Below, piece by piece: positions 16,913 through 26,641 of a stretch of 64,000 nucleotides of DNA. The notes under the pieces are model-generated. The model was not told where the DNA came from, ran no database searches, and saw nothing but the letters and a program-made list of their open reading frames with translations. Made by a program: the position numbers and the translations under genes. The DNA lies in contig NZ_JACYMO010000001.1 in the NCBI RefSeq assembly GCF_014838825.1, positions 704,566 through 768,565 on the forward strand, in the 5' to 3' direction. This DNA is from Erwinia persicina. Lineage in GTDB: Bacteria > Pseudomonadota > Gammaproteobacteria > Enterobacterales > Enterobacteriaceae. Numbering within the stretch: the stretch's first letter is position 1; the number at the start of each line of letters is the position of its first letter.

Positions 16913-18040
16913 TTAATCCAGACCCAGCGTACCGCGCAGCATCGCCAGGTCTTCGGCCAGTGCCGTAATCGGACCTTTCAGCGCCGTGCGGTCAGCATCG
17001 GTTAATTTATCGTAAGACTCATAGCCATCTTTGGTCCGGTACTTCGCCAGAATGGTATCCACCTTCCTGAAGTTACCGTCCACTTTCGCCAGCAGCTGCG
17101 GATTCGCTTTCTGCACCAGCGGACGCAGCAGGTTAACAATTTTCTGTGCGCCATCAACGTTGGCCTGGAAATCCCACAGGTCAGTGCGGCTGTAGCGATC
17201 TTCCTCACCTGAGATCTTGCTGGAAGCCACTTCCTCAATCAGACCGGCGGCACCGCCCACCACTTTACCCGGCGGGAACGCCAGCTCACTGATGCGGGTC
17301 TGCAGCTCCAGCACATTTTTGTACAGCTGGTCAGCATACTTATCCAGCCCTTGAGTGGTGTGGTCGGCGAACAGGACTTTTTCTAAACGGTGGAAGCCGG
17401 TGAAGTTCGGGTCTTCTGCTTTCTTCTCAAAGTCGTCCTCACGGGCATCAATCGCCCCGTCCAGGTCAGAGAACAGCTCGGCAATCGGCTCGATACGCTC
17501 ATAGTGCTGGCGGGTCGGGGCGAACAGGGCTTTGGCTTTTTCCACATCGCCCGCTTTTACCGCATCGGTAAAGGCTTTCGTTCCGGCGACCAGCTGTTCC
17601 ACTTCTTTGGTGACATACAGCTTATAGTCGGCAATCGGGCCTACCAGCTGCAGCACATCCGGCTTGCCGTCATTGACTTTGCTGCCGCTGGCTTTGACGA
17701 TCAGCTTACCTTTCGGGTTGCTCAGCAGGCCACAGGTCATATCGTATTCACCCGCTTCCAGGTTCGCCGTCATCTTCTGCGTAAAGCCCGGCGCGATATT
17801 TTCACGCTCTTCGACCACCATCACCCCTTTCAGGATCTCCCACTCCAGCCCTTTCTGGCTGTTGTTTTTGATGATGAACTGCGTTTTACCCGCATCAACC
17901 GTCAGGGACATCGGTTCACACTGCTTGTCGTTTACGCTGACGTTGACCTGCGGAATATCCGCAGCCAGCGCAGCGCCGGAGGTGGTCAGCGCCGCCAGCA
18001 GGGCAGCATTCAGTGCCTGACGGCGAAAATGAGTGGTCAT
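16913..18040 (-). CDS. efeO: Iron-uptake lipoprotein-like component EfeO
   Basis: 375 residues with a Sec signal peptide (about 1-26, ending SGAALA-A). N-terminal cupredoxin-like domain (about 30-120) and C-terminal peptidase-M75-like domain with the HxxE motif in [10 protein letters not shown]. It binds iron in the periplasm and passes it to EfeU. Middle gene of the operon, with 57 bases after efeU. The spacing and orientation are as in E. coli. Confidence 0.95.
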   Translation of the reverse strand: MTTHFRRQALNAALLAALTTSGAALAADIPQVNVSVNDKQCEPMSLTVDAGKTQFIIKNNSQKGLEWEILKGVMVVEERENIAPGFTQKMTANLEAGEYDMTCGLLSNPKGKLIVKASGSKVNDGKPDVLQLVGPIADYKLYVTKEVEQLVAGTKAFTDAVKAGDVEKAKALFAPTRQHYERIEPIAELFSDLDGAIDAREDDFEKKAEDPNFTGFHRLEKVLFADHTTQGLDKYADQLYKNVLELQTRISELAFPPGKVVGGAAGLIEEVASSKISGEEDRYSRTDLWDFQANVDGAQKIVNLLRPLVQKANPQLLAKVDGNFRKVDTILAKYRTKDGYESYDKLTDADRTALKGPITALAEDLAMLRGTLGLD

Positions 18041-18097
18041 AGGGTCATCCCAGTCTAAGTGTTATAAGCGGCAGGTCGGTGACCTGCCCGGCCAGAT

Positions 18098-18940
18098 TCA
18101 GCGCGTGGTGCGCGCAGAGGGTGCAACGGTTCGCGCAGGCATCATAAACAGCAGCAGCGCGGGAACGAGATAGATAAACCAGACGGCCACTTCGCTCACG
18201 CTTGGGGCTTCCTGATAGCCCAGCAGCCCTTCCAGCAGGGTGCCGAAGACGCTGTGCGTGGTCAGGGTGTGGCTGAAGTCAAACGCCACCGACTGGAAAT
18301 GGTTCCACAGACCGGCCTCGTGGAAGGCCCGTATTGCCCCCGCGGCCAGCCCGGCGGCGACAAAAATGATAAACAGGCTGGTCCATTTAAAGAAGCTGGC
18401 CAGGTTCAGGCGTACGCCCCCCCAATAGATCAGCATGCCCAGTACCACGGCCGTGGCGAGGCCCAGCATCGCCCCCAGCGGCGGCGCATAACCGACATCC
18501 TGCTGGAAAGCGGCCAGCAGGAAGAATACGGATTCCAGGCCTTCACGCGCCACGGCGAGAAACACCATCATGACCAGCGCCCAGCCGCTGCTGTTGCCCT
18601 TTTGTAATGCGCTGTCGACGGCATCTTCGAGCTGGGCTTTCACATTGCGCGACACCTTACGCATCCAGAACACCATCCAGGTGAGGATCACCACGGCGAC
18701 CACGGCCACCAGCCCTTCAAACAGCTCCTGCTGTTTCTGCGGGAATTCTCCGGTGGTTTCATTGATAAACCAGCCGAGAGCAAGGCACAGGGCCGCCGCC
18801 ACAAAAACGCCCGTCCACATGGCCGGAAACCACTGGCTGCGCTGCGTCCGCTTCAGATAGCTGGCGATCAGGCTGACAATCAGCGCCGCCTCCAGCCCTT
18901 CACGTAACATAATCAGAAACGGGACAAACATGCCTGACAC
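18098..18940 (-). CDS. efeU: Ferrous iron permease EfeU (intact)
   Basis: 280 residues with about seven membrane segments. It belongs to the oxidase-dependent Fe2+ transporter (Ftr1) family, with the two REGLE motifs (REGLEAALIV near residue 12 and REGLESVFF near 133). First gene of efeUOB, so it is the transporter of the set. Unlike the E. coli K-12 copy, which is known to be frameshifted, this frame is uninterrupted and should give a working permease. A Fur-like box stands about 50 bases upstream. Confidence 0.95.
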   Translation of the reverse strand: MSGMFVPFLIMLREGLEAALIVSLIASYLKRTQRSQWFPAMWTGVFVAAALCLALGWFINETTGEFPQKQQELFEGLVAVVAVVILTWMVFWMRKVSRNVKAQLEDAVDSALQKGNSSGWALVMMVFLAVAREGLESVFFLLAAFQQDVGYAPPLGAMLGLATAVVLGMLIYWGGVRLNLASFFKWTSLFIIFVAAGLAAGAIRAFHEAGLWNHFQSVAFDFSHTLTTHSVFGTLLEGLLGYQEAPSVSEVAVWFIYLVPALLLFMMPARTVAPSARTTR

Positions 18941-18990
18941 CTCAAATGTGAAACCCGGTCAATTTCAGTAAAGATAAGTAAAATAAGAAC

Positions 18991-19009
18991 GATATCGATT
19001 ATCATTATC
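18991..19009 (-). promoter_or_regulatory. Fur box upstream of efeU
   Basis: GATATCGATTATCATTATC matches 16 of 19 bases of the Fur consensus GATAATGATAATCATTATC. It lies about 50 bases before efeU, so iron repression is expected. Confidence 0.8.
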
Positions 19010-19126
19010 GGCTAAGGAAATACAAGATGGCGCGGGCTTATTTTCGCGTTTTGCGGGGGGTAAAATTTAAGCAAATGTAACCCAGTGGGGCCAACAACCT
19101 GTTGGCCCGGTAAATTAATCTTCGAT

Positions 19127-20467
19127 TCAGAAGGTCAGGGCCTCTTTGACCTGAAACGCCTCGTTCTTATAGGTCAGCGTCAGAATACACGCCGCCTCAC
19201 AGGGCGGAGGCAGATAGCCTGGCATGCGCTTGCTAAGAAAAGCGTCCAGTATCAGCGGATGGGTAAAGACCGCGACCCGTCCCTGACTGTGTTCGTACTG
19301 ATAGCCGATCTGTGACAACACCTCATCTAACCGCGCTGCGGCCACCTCACCGCGTTCTCCCTGCTCTGCAGGGACAGCATTGATCCTTTTACCCGGGGAA
19401 AACAGCGGCTCTGCCGCGCTGAGGGTGCGCAGTGTGGCTATCTTTTCTGCTTCCCACGGCCCGAGGAACAGTTCATTTAGTCGTTTATCCTGAACTACCT
19501 GCTGGTGGTGCGATAACATGACTGCCTGCGATGTTTTCACCGCCCTGCCCAGTTCACTGCTCCAGGCCCCGATAAACGCCATCTTTTGCAGATGTTCAGC
19601 CAGACGCTGGTTGGCCCGATCGCCGGCCGCTGAAAAATCAGAATCAGAGGTTCCCTCCATGACACCCGACTGCTTCAGCCGGGTGAGGGAATTGACCACG
19701 ACCGTCATTTCCAGCGGTGCCAGTGCGGCCGCCTTCAGGTAACCGGATTGCAGCAAGGCCGTATTATTAAAATCGACCAGCCTGAACGCCCCCTTTCGCC
19801 ACTCCAGCACCGATACACTGGTGTTTGCCAGACCCGATAACGGCTGGTCTGGCCGGTACTTTTGCAGATAAAATGCCATCGAAGAGTGTGCGGCAACCAG
19901 AATATTGCCACTTTCTCCCCTGTGCTGCCGGGCAATAGCACGCAAAGCGCTCTCGAAGCGATGAGAGAAAACCGCCATATTTTCCGCCTGCACCGGAGAG
20001 ACAAAATCAACATCATCTGGGCGGCCAAAGTAGAAGGCAAAATCATTACCGGAATGACCAAACTGTGCGGTCAGATCATCAATGCGCCCCCCTTCCGCCG
20101 CCCCCCAGGAGATGTCCTTCAGTCCATCAATCTGCGTCACTGCTATATTACGGTCGCGCAGGATCAGGGTTGCCGTCTGGAATGCCCTGCCAAAGGTACT
20201 GCTGTAAGCAGCAATAAACGGAATGTCAGCCAGTCCCAGTCCGAGGCTGCTGGCATCATAACGTCCTTTCGCCGTGAGTTCGGCATTGCCGCCTCCGCCA
20301 ATTGTCATCGCTTTACTATTGGACAGGGTCTGCCCGTGGCGCACCAGATAGAAACGCAGCACGCCATCGTCCTCAGTATTCTTCGGTGCTGCACAGGTCA
20401 GTAAGGGCAGAATAAGGAGCACTGCTGACAGCAGGCTGCGGTTCAACGCGTTAAATCCATTTCTCAT
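19127..20467 (-). CDS. Two-domain histidine phosphatase, second half lacking the RHG motif
   Basis: 446 residues if started at the ATG at 20467, which has a GGAG site; a GTG 11 codons earlier is less likely. A hydrophobic N-terminus (about 8-26) looks like a Sec signal; LLTC before CAAP could be read as a weak lipobox. The first half carries FYLVRHGQT (His about 44) and a later VAAHSSMA His, the histidine phosphatase active site. The second half repeats the fold (AVFTHPLILDAF, SSELGRAVKTSQ), but at the place of RHGQT it reads VVNSLTRLKQ, so its catalytic His/Arg are lost. The substrate is unknown. It is inserted between putP and efeU. Confidence 0.75.
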   Translation of the reverse strand: MRNGFNALNRSLLSAVLLILPLLTCAAPKNTEDDGVLRFYLVRHGQTLSNSKAMTIGGGGNAELTAKGRYDASSLGLGLADIPFIAAYSSTFGRAFQTATLILRDRNIAVTQIDGLKDISWGAAEGGRIDDLTAQFGHSGNDFAFYFGRPDDVDFVSPVQAENMAVFSHRFESALRAIARQHRGESGNILVAAHSSMAFYLQKYRPDQPLSGLANTSVSVLEWRKGAFRLVDFNNTALLQSGYLKAAALAPLEMTVVVNSLTRLKQSGVMEGTSDSDFSAAGDRANQRLAEHLQKMAFIGAWSSELGRAVKTSQAVMLSHHQQVVQDKRLNELFLGPWEAEKIATLRTLSAAEPLFSPGKRINAVPAEQGERGEVAAARLDEVLSQIGYQYEHSQGRVAVFTHPLILDAFLSKRMPGYLPPPCEAACILTLTYKNEAFQVKEALTF

Positions 20468-20671
20468 GAGAGAACTCCGTGTAGTGATTGAGACGTTCAC
20501 TGCGGAGTGTAGGAATAAAAGCGCCCTGTCAGCCTTGAGCGGTTTGCCACTTATTCGTTAATGCTGGCAGAATCTGATGGGTCGACACGGGCTGAGGCGG
20601 AAAAAGGGAAAAACGGGGATCAGAGGAAAAGATCCGCTGGCACCGGGCGGTACCAGCGGACAGGAACGGCC

Positions 20672-22156
20672 TTAGTCGGCCTGGTATTCCGCTTCAGCGG
20701 CATCAAATCGCTGCTGTGCAGCGGCAGATGGCGCTTTGCCGAACAGGCTGAATACCACAATGGCAATGCTGGCGAACAGGAAGCCCGGGATGATCTCGTA
20801 GAGATCCAGCCAGCCCCACTGCTTCCAGACCAGCACCGTCACGGCACCGACGATCATACCGGCCAGTGCGCCGTTGCGCGTCATGCGCTTCCACACCAGT
20901 GACAGCAGCACCACCGGTCCAAATGCCGCACCGAAACCGGCCCAGGCGTAGCTCACCAGACCCAGCACGCGGTTGTCCGGATTTGACGCCAGAGCAATAG
21001 CAATGGCCGCCACCAGCAGTACCATCATACGCCCTACCCACACCAGCTCGCGCTGGCTGGCACCTTTACGCAGGAAGTTCTTATACAGATCTTCCGTCAG
21101 GGCGCTGGAGCACACCAGCAGCTGGCAGCTCAGGGTCGACATCACCGCTGCCAGAATGGCCGACAGCAGCACACCGGCAATCCACGGGTTGAACAGAATG
21201 CGGGTCAGTTCAATAAAGATACGCTCGCTGTTCTGCGACACCTCACCTGCCTGCTCCACATGGTTCTGGAAGTAGGCGATACCAAAGAAGCCCACGGCCA
21301 CGGCACCGGCCAGGCACAGGATCATCCAGGTCATCCCGATACGGCGGGCGGTTCGAATTGAGCGGTGAGAGTCTGCCGCCATAAAGCGCGCCAGGATATG
21401 CGGCTGACCGAAGTAACCCAGGCCCCAGCCCAGCAGGGAAATAATGGCCACAATGTTGAGGTTTTTCAGCATATCGACGTTCTCGATGCTCTTCGCCCTG
21501 ATGACGGTCATCGCATCATCCAGGCCACCGACGGCCAGAATAACCATCACCGGCGTCAGGATCAGTGCGAAAATCATCAGCGTCGCCTGCACCGTATCGG
21601 TCCAGCTGACCGCGAGGAAACCGCCAACAAAGGTGTAGACAATAGTCGCCGCCGCACCGGCCCACAGGGCGGTTTCATAGCTCATGCCGAAGGTGCTTTC
21701 GAACAGGCGTGCGCCAGCCACCACGCCGGAGGCGCAGTAGATAGTGAAGAACACCAGGATCACCAGCGCGGAGATCACCCGCAGCAGCTTGCTGGTGTCT
21801 TCAAAGCGGCTGGAGAAGTAGTCCGGCAGGGTCAGGGCATTGTCGTGATGTTCGGTCTGCACGCGCAGCCGCCCGGCGACAATTTTCCAGTTCAGGTAGG
21901 CCCCGAGAGTCAGGCCGATGGCAATCCAGCTTTCGGAGATACCGGACAGGAAGATCGCCCCCGGCAGGCCCATCAGCAGCCAGCCGCTCATGTCTGACGC
22001 ACCCGCAGAGAGCGCGGTGACAAAGCTGCCCAGACTGCGGCCACCCAGAATATAGTCGTCAAAGTTTTTCGTTGAACGGTAAGCGATGAAACCAATCAAC
22101 ACCATGCCGAGAATATAAATACAAAATGTCACCATCATTGGCGTACTTACAGTCAT
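20672..22156 (-). CDS. putP: Sodium/proline symporter PutP
   Basis: 494 residues, about 12-13 membrane segments, SSS family. The start and hydrophobic pattern match E. coli PutP closely, including DYILGGRSLGSFVTALSAGASDMSG with the sodium-coordinating residues. It imports proline with Na+ at the inner membrane. Divergent from putA across a shared spacer with putative PutA sites, so both are likely repressed by PutA without proline. The start at 22156 fits the usual N-terminus. Confidence 0.97.
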   Translation of the reverse strand: MTVSTPMMVTFCIYILGMVLIGFIAYRSTKNFDDYILGGRSLGSFVTALSAGASDMSGWLLMGLPGAIFLSGISESWIAIGLTLGAYLNWKIVAGRLRVQTEHHDNALTLPDYFSSRFEDTSKLLRVISALVILVFFTIYCASGVVAGARLFESTFGMSYETALWAGAAATIVYTFVGGFLAVSWTDTVQATLMIFALILTPVMVILAVGGLDDAMTVIRAKSIENVDMLKNLNIVAIISLLGWGLGYFGQPHILARFMAADSHRSIRTARRIGMTWMILCLAGAVAVGFFGIAYFQNHVEQAGEVSQNSERIFIELTRILFNPWIAGVLLSAILAAVMSTLSCQLLVCSSALTEDLYKNFLRKGASQRELVWVGRMMVLLVAAIAIALASNPDNRVLGLVSYAWAGFGAAFGPVVLLSLVWKRMTRNGALAGMIVGAVTVLVWKQWGWLDLYEIIPGFLFASIAIVVFSLFGKAPSAAAQQRFDAAEAEYQAD

Positions 22157-22598
22157 TCAGGTTCTCCACTTATTATTAGTTTCCACAGCGGGAGGCTGCA
22201 TAGGCGGCACTTGCCGGAACGTAGCAAAGGCGCGCACTGGGTCTGGCATCCAGCCGGGGGCGGTATCCTGCCGTAAACGGCTGTGTGGCACAAACGATTT
22301 AACACAGCTTGCACATTCATTTCACCAGGTTGTTACGACTAATTGCTGGCAGGTTGCACTGCATCACATTTCATCGGGTTGCACCCGCACAACAACCTTA
22401 TTAAAACCAGGGCTTGCAGGGTTAATTCACACCTGGCGGGATTCTTGCAGCAATATCCATGCCGCTTTTTTGGCGTTAACAAAAAGGCAGTTTTAAAGAA
22501 TGAGGATAGGGTCACATTTAACGAGGTTGCACAAAGTTGCAACATCAGTGATATTGCATCCTGTCATTTGTTATCCACTGATTCAGGAGCTGTAAGGC
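22157..22598. promoter_or_regulatory. putP-putA divergent control region with GTTGCA boxes
   Basis: About 440 bases without genes. Four exact GTTGCA hexamers, the site reported for PutA, lie at 22353, 22378, 22526 and 22536; the last two are ten bases apart and next to putA. The arrangement suggests looping repression of both genes. I did not identify a convincing CRP site. Confidence 0.65.
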
Positions 22599-25500
22599 AT
22601 GGGCACAACTACCATGGGCGTGAAACTGGACGACGCAACGCGCGACCGGATTAAACAGGCCGCGCTACAGATCGATCGTACGCCGCACTGGCTGATTAAG
22701 CAGGCGATCTTCAACTATCTGCAACAGATTGAGCAGGGAGCCGCGCTGGCTGAAATCCCGGCCGGTGCCGCCACGGTAGAAAGCGACGAACGCCCGCAGG
22801 ACGAGGCGCACCAGCCATTCCTCGACTTTGCCGAGCAGATCCTGCCGCAGTCGGTGGCCCGCGCTGCCATCACCTCGGCCTGGCGTCGCCCGGAACCCGA
22901 AGCGGTGCCGATGCTGCTGGAGCAGGCCCGTTTACCGCAGGCGCTGGCCGAGCCGACGCACCGCCTTGCCTGGCAGCTGGCCGATAAGCTACGGCACCAG
23001 AAAGGGGCAGGCGGCCGCGCCGGCATGGTGCAAAGCTTGCTGCAGGAGTTCTCACTCTCCTCTCAGGAAGGGGTGGCACTGATGTGCCTGGCGGAAGCCC
23101 TGCTGCGTATTCCCGACAAGCCGACGCGGGATGCACTGATCCGCGATAAGATCAGCAACGGTAACTGGCACTCCCACCTGGGCCGCAGCCCATCGATGTT
23201 TGTCAACGCGGCCACCTGGGGCCTGCTGTTTACCGGTCGTCTGGTGGCCACGCATAACGAAGCCAACCTGTCGCGCTCGCTTAACCGCATTATCGGTAAA
23301 AGCGGCGAACCGCTGATCCGCAAAGGGGTGGATATGGCGATGCGGCTAATGGGTGAGCAGTTTGTCACCGGGGAAACCATTGCCGAAGCGCTGGCCAATG
23401 CCCGCAAGCTGGAAGAGACCGGTTTCCGCTACTCCTACGATATGCTTGGTGAAGCCGCGCTGACCGCGCAGGATGCCAAAGCCTACCTGGTCTCCTACCA
23501 GCAGGCGATCCATGCCATAGGTAAAGCCTCCAACGGACGCGGTATTTATGAAGGCCCGGGCATCTCTATTAAACTGTCCGCCCTGCACCCCCGCTACAGC
23601 CGCGCGCAGTACGAACGCGTAATGGAAGAGCTGTATCCGATCCTGAAATCCCTCACGCTGCTGGCGCGCAGCTATGACATCGGTATTAATATTGATGCCG
23701 AAGAAGCCGACCGCCTGGAGCTGTCGCTCGACCTGCTGGAAAAACTCTGCTTCGAGCCGGAACTGGAAGGCTGGAACGGCATCGGCTTCGTCATCCAGGC
23801 CTATATGAAACGCTGCCCGATGGTCATCGACTATCTGACCGATCTTGCCCAGCGCAGCCGCCGCCGCCTGATGATCCGCCTGGTAAAAGGCGCGTACTGG
23901 GACAGCGAAATCAAACGCGCCCAGACTGAAGGGCTGGAAGGCTATCCGGTTTACACCCGTAAGGTGTATACCGATATCTCCTATCTCGCCTGCGCCCGCA
24001 AGCTGCTGGCGGTACCAAACCTGATTTATCCGCAGTTCGCCACCCATAACGCCCATACTCTCGCGGCGATTTATCAGCTGGCGGGCAACAACTACTATCC
24101 GGGACAGTATGAGTTCCAGTGCCTGCACGGGATGGGTGAGCCGCTGTACGAACAGGTGGTGGGGAAAGTCGCCGACGGCAAGCTGAATCGCCCGTGCCGT
24201 ATCTATGCCCCGGTGGGCACGCATGAAACACTGCTGGCCTATCTGGTTCGCCGCCTGCTGGAAAACGGTGCGAACACCTCGTTTGTCAACCGCATTGCCG
24301 ATGCCACCCTGCCGCTGGACGAGCTGGTCGCCGATCCGGTCGCCGCCGTGGAAGCGCTGGCGCGCAGCGAAGGCGCGGTCGGCCTGCCGCACCCAAAAAT
24401 TCCGTTACCGCGCGCGCTGTACGGTGAGCACCGGCAGAACTCCGCCGGGCTGGACCTGGCGAATGAACATCGCCTGGCCTCGCTGTCCAGCGCCCTGCTT
24501 AACAGCGCCAGCCAGAGCTGGCAGGTGCAGCCGGTCATCGATGCCCCGCTGGCTTCGGGTGAAAGCAGCCCGGTGATCAATCCGGCGGAGCCGGGCGACG
24601 TGGTCGGCTACGTCCGCAGCGCCACCGCAGACGAGGTGTCGGCTGCCCTGGATGCGGCGGTTAGCGTCGGCCCGATCTGGTTCGCCACCCCACCGCAGGA
24701 GCGCGCCGCTATTCTGGAGCGCGCGGCGGTAATGATGGAAGGCCAGATGCAGAGCCTGATTGGCATTCTGGTGCGTGAAGCCGGTAAGACCTTCAGTAAC
24801 GCCATTGCGGAGGTGCGCGAGGCGGTGGACTTCCTGCACTATTACGCGGGCCAGGTGCGCGATGATTTTGACAATGAAACCCACCGCCCGTTAGGCCCGG
24901 TGGTGTGCATCAGCCCGTGGAACTTCCCGCTGGCCATCTTTAGCGGCCAGATCGCGGCCGCCCTGGCCGCCGGTAACAGCGTACTGGCCAAACCGGCGGA
25001 ACAGACCCCGCTGATTGCCGCCCAGGCCGTGGCTATCCTGCATGAAGCAGGCGTCCCCGTAGGCGCACTGCAGCTACTGCCAGGCACGGGTGAAACCGTG
25101 GGGGCGCAGCTGGTTCAGGACGAGCGCGTACGCGGCGTGATGTTTACCGGATCCACTGCCGTCGCCACGCTACTGCAGCGCAACCTGGCCGGACGTCTTG
25201 ACCCGCAGGGCCGCCCGACGCCACTGGTGGCGGAAACCGGCGGCATGAATGCGATGATTGTTGACTCCTCTGCACTGACCGAACAGGTAGTGACGGATAT
25301 CGTGGCCTCTGCCTTCGACAGCGCCGGACAGCGCTGCTCTGCCCTGCGCCTGCTGTGCGTACAGGACGACGTGGCCGAACATACGCTGAAAATGCTGCGC
25401 GGCGCGATGGCCGAGTGCCGTATGGGTAACCCGGAGCGCTTCTCTACCGATATTGGCCCGGTGATCGATGCCGAGGCCAGAGAAGGCATTGAGCAGCATA

Positions 25501-26546
25501 TTGAGTCGATGCGCAGTAAGGGCTTCACCGTATTCCAGGCGGCACAGCCGCAGGCCCCGGGCCGTCGTGAATGGCAGACCGGCACCTTTGTGATGCCAAC
25601 GCTGATTGAGCTGAATAAAGTGGAAGATCTCGACAAAGAGATCTTCGGTCCGGTGCTGCACGTGGTGCGCTACGCCCGCAACACGCTGCCGCAGGTCATC
25701 GATCAGATCAACGCTTCCGGCTACGGCCTGACGCTGGGCGTGCATACCCGCATTGATGAAACTATCCATCAGGTGGTACAGAAGGCCCACGTTGGTAACC
25801 TCTACGTGAACCGGAACATGGTCGGGGCCGTGGTGGGCGTGCAGCCGTTCGGTGGCGAAGGCCTGTCGGGTACCGGGCCGAAAGCCGGAGGACCGCTCTA
25901 CCTGTATCGTCTGCTGTCACACCGCCCGGACAATGCGCTGAGTGTCACCCTTAACCGCCAGGATAAAGAGCGCCCGGTGGATGCGGCTCTGCGACCGGCC
26001 CTGCTGGCAGCGCATCAGGCGCTGAGTGAGTGGGCCGCCGACCGCCCGGACCTGGCGGCCTGCTGCGCGCGCTTTGCCGAACTGGGCCAGGGGGGCACCG
26101 TGCGCCTGCTGCCTGGTCCAACGGGCGAACGCAACACCTTCGCCCTGCTGCCGCGTGAGCGGGTGCTGTGCCTGGCAGATAACGAGCAGGATGCGCTGGT
26201 CCAGCTGGCTGCAGTCACCGCAGTGGGCAGTCATGCGCTATGGTCTGACGATGAGTTGCACCGCAGCCTGTGGCAACAGCTGCCGGCACAGGTTCAGCAG
26301 CGGATTGCCTTTGCCGCACAGCCGCTGGAAAACCGTACCGTTGACGCGGTGATTTACCACGGCGATGCTGACCAGCTGCGCGACCTCTGTCAGGCCGTGG
26401 CCGCCCGCGACGGCGCGATTATTTCCGTACAGGGCTTTGCCCGTGGGGAGACCAATCTGCTGCTGGAACGCCTGCTGCTGGAACGTTCACTGAGCGTCAA
26501 TACGGCCGCTGCAGGCGGAAATGCCAGTCTGATGACCATCGGCTGA
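22599..26546 (+). CDS. putA: Trifunctional PutA: repressor, proline dehydrogenase and P5C dehydrogenase
   Basis: 1315 residues (E. coli 1320). A ribbon-helix-helix DNA-binding segment (about 8-50), a proline dehydrogenase barrel (about 90-570) with the YWDSEIKRAQ motif at the FAD site, and a P5C dehydrogenase aldehyde-dehydrogenase domain (about 650-1120) with catalytic Cys in SAGQRCSALR. The C-terminal domain closes the substrate channel. It oxidises proline to glutamate, associating with the membrane when reduced, and represses put genes when proline is absent. It is divergent from putP. The ATG follows a weak ribosome site. Confidence 0.97.
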   Translation: MGTTTMGVKLDDATRDRIKQAALQIDRTPHWLIKQAIFNYLQQIEQGAALAEIPAGAATVESDERPQDEAHQPFLDFAEQILPQSVARAAITSAWRRPEPEAVPMLLEQARLPQALAEPTHRLAWQLADKLRHQKGAGGRAGMVQSLLQEFSLSSQEGVALMCLAEALLRIPDKPTRDALIRDKISNGNWHSHLGRSPSMFVNAATWGLLFTGRLVATHNEANLSRSLNRIIGKSGEPLIRKGVDMAMRLMGEQFVTGETIAEALANARKLEETGFRYSYDMLGEAALTAQDAKAYLVSYQQAIHAIGKASNGRGIYEGPGISIKLSALHPRYSRAQYERVMEELYPILKSLTLLARSYDIGINIDAEEADRLELSLDLLEKLCFEPELEGWNGIGFVIQAYMKRCPMVIDYLTDLAQRSRRRLMIRLVKGAYWDSEIKRAQTEGLEGYPVYTRKVYTDISYLACARKLLAVPNLIYPQFATHNAHTLAAIYQLAGNNYYPGQYEFQCLHGMGEPLYEQVVGKVADGKLNRPCRIYAPVGTHETLLAYLVRRLLENGANTSFVNRIADATLPLDELVADPVAAVEALARSEGAVGLPHPKIPLPRALYGEHRQNSAGLDLANEHRLASLSSALLNSASQSWQVQPVIDAPLASGESSPVINPAEPGDVVGYVRSATADEVSAALDAAVSVGPIWFATPPQERAAILERAAVMMEGQMQSLIGILVREAGKTFSNAIAEVREAVDFLHYYAGQVRDDFDNETHRPLGPVVCISPWNFPLAIFSGQIAAALAAGNSVLAKPAEQTPLIAAQAVAILHEAGVPVGALQLLPGTGETVGAQLVQDERVRGVMFTGSTAVATLLQRNLAGRLDPQGRPTPLVAETGGMNAMIVDSSALTEQVVTDIVASAFDSAGQRCSALRLLCVQDDVAEHTLKMLRGAMAECRMGNPERFSTDIGPVIDAEAREGIEQHIESMRSKGFTVFQAAQPQAPGRREWQTGTFVMPTLIELNKVEDLDKEIFGPVLHVVRYARNTLPQVIDQINASGYGLTLGVHTRIDETIHQVVQKAHVGNLYVNRNMVGAVVGVQPFGGEGLSGTGPKAGGPLYLYRLLSHRPDNALSVTLNRQDKERPVDAALRPALLAAHQALSEWAADRPDLAACCARFAELGQGGTVRLLPGPTGERNTFALLPRERVLCLADNEQDALVQLAAVTAVGSHALWSDDELHRSLWQQLPAQVQQRIAFAAQPLENRTVDAVIYHGDADQLRDLCQAVAARDGAIISVQGFARGETNLLLERLLLERSLSVNTAAAGGNASLMTIG

Positions 26547-26602
26547 CACAGCAAAACGGCCCGTCAGGGCCGTCCTCTGGCGGAAGGTATCCGCGCCAAC
26601 CG

Positions 26603-26634
26603 GGCTGCCCTCATTATTGCGGGCAGCCTTTTTT
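26603..26634 (+). terminator. Terminator downstream of putA
   Basis: GGCTGCCC/GGGCAGCC stem with a ten-base loop and a six-T run. An additional hairpin without T-run (ACGGCCC/GGGCCGT, 26556-26573) comes first. Confidence 0.85.
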
Positions 26635-26641
26635 ATTGCCC

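Noticed and set aside
22343..22380. Possible CRP site (TCACA half) in the put spacer
   Set aside because: Only one half-site matches TGTGA-N6-TCACA; too weak.
23346..24392. Open frames opposite putA
   Set aside because: Typical GC-rich shadows; the PutA protein is fully supported along its length.
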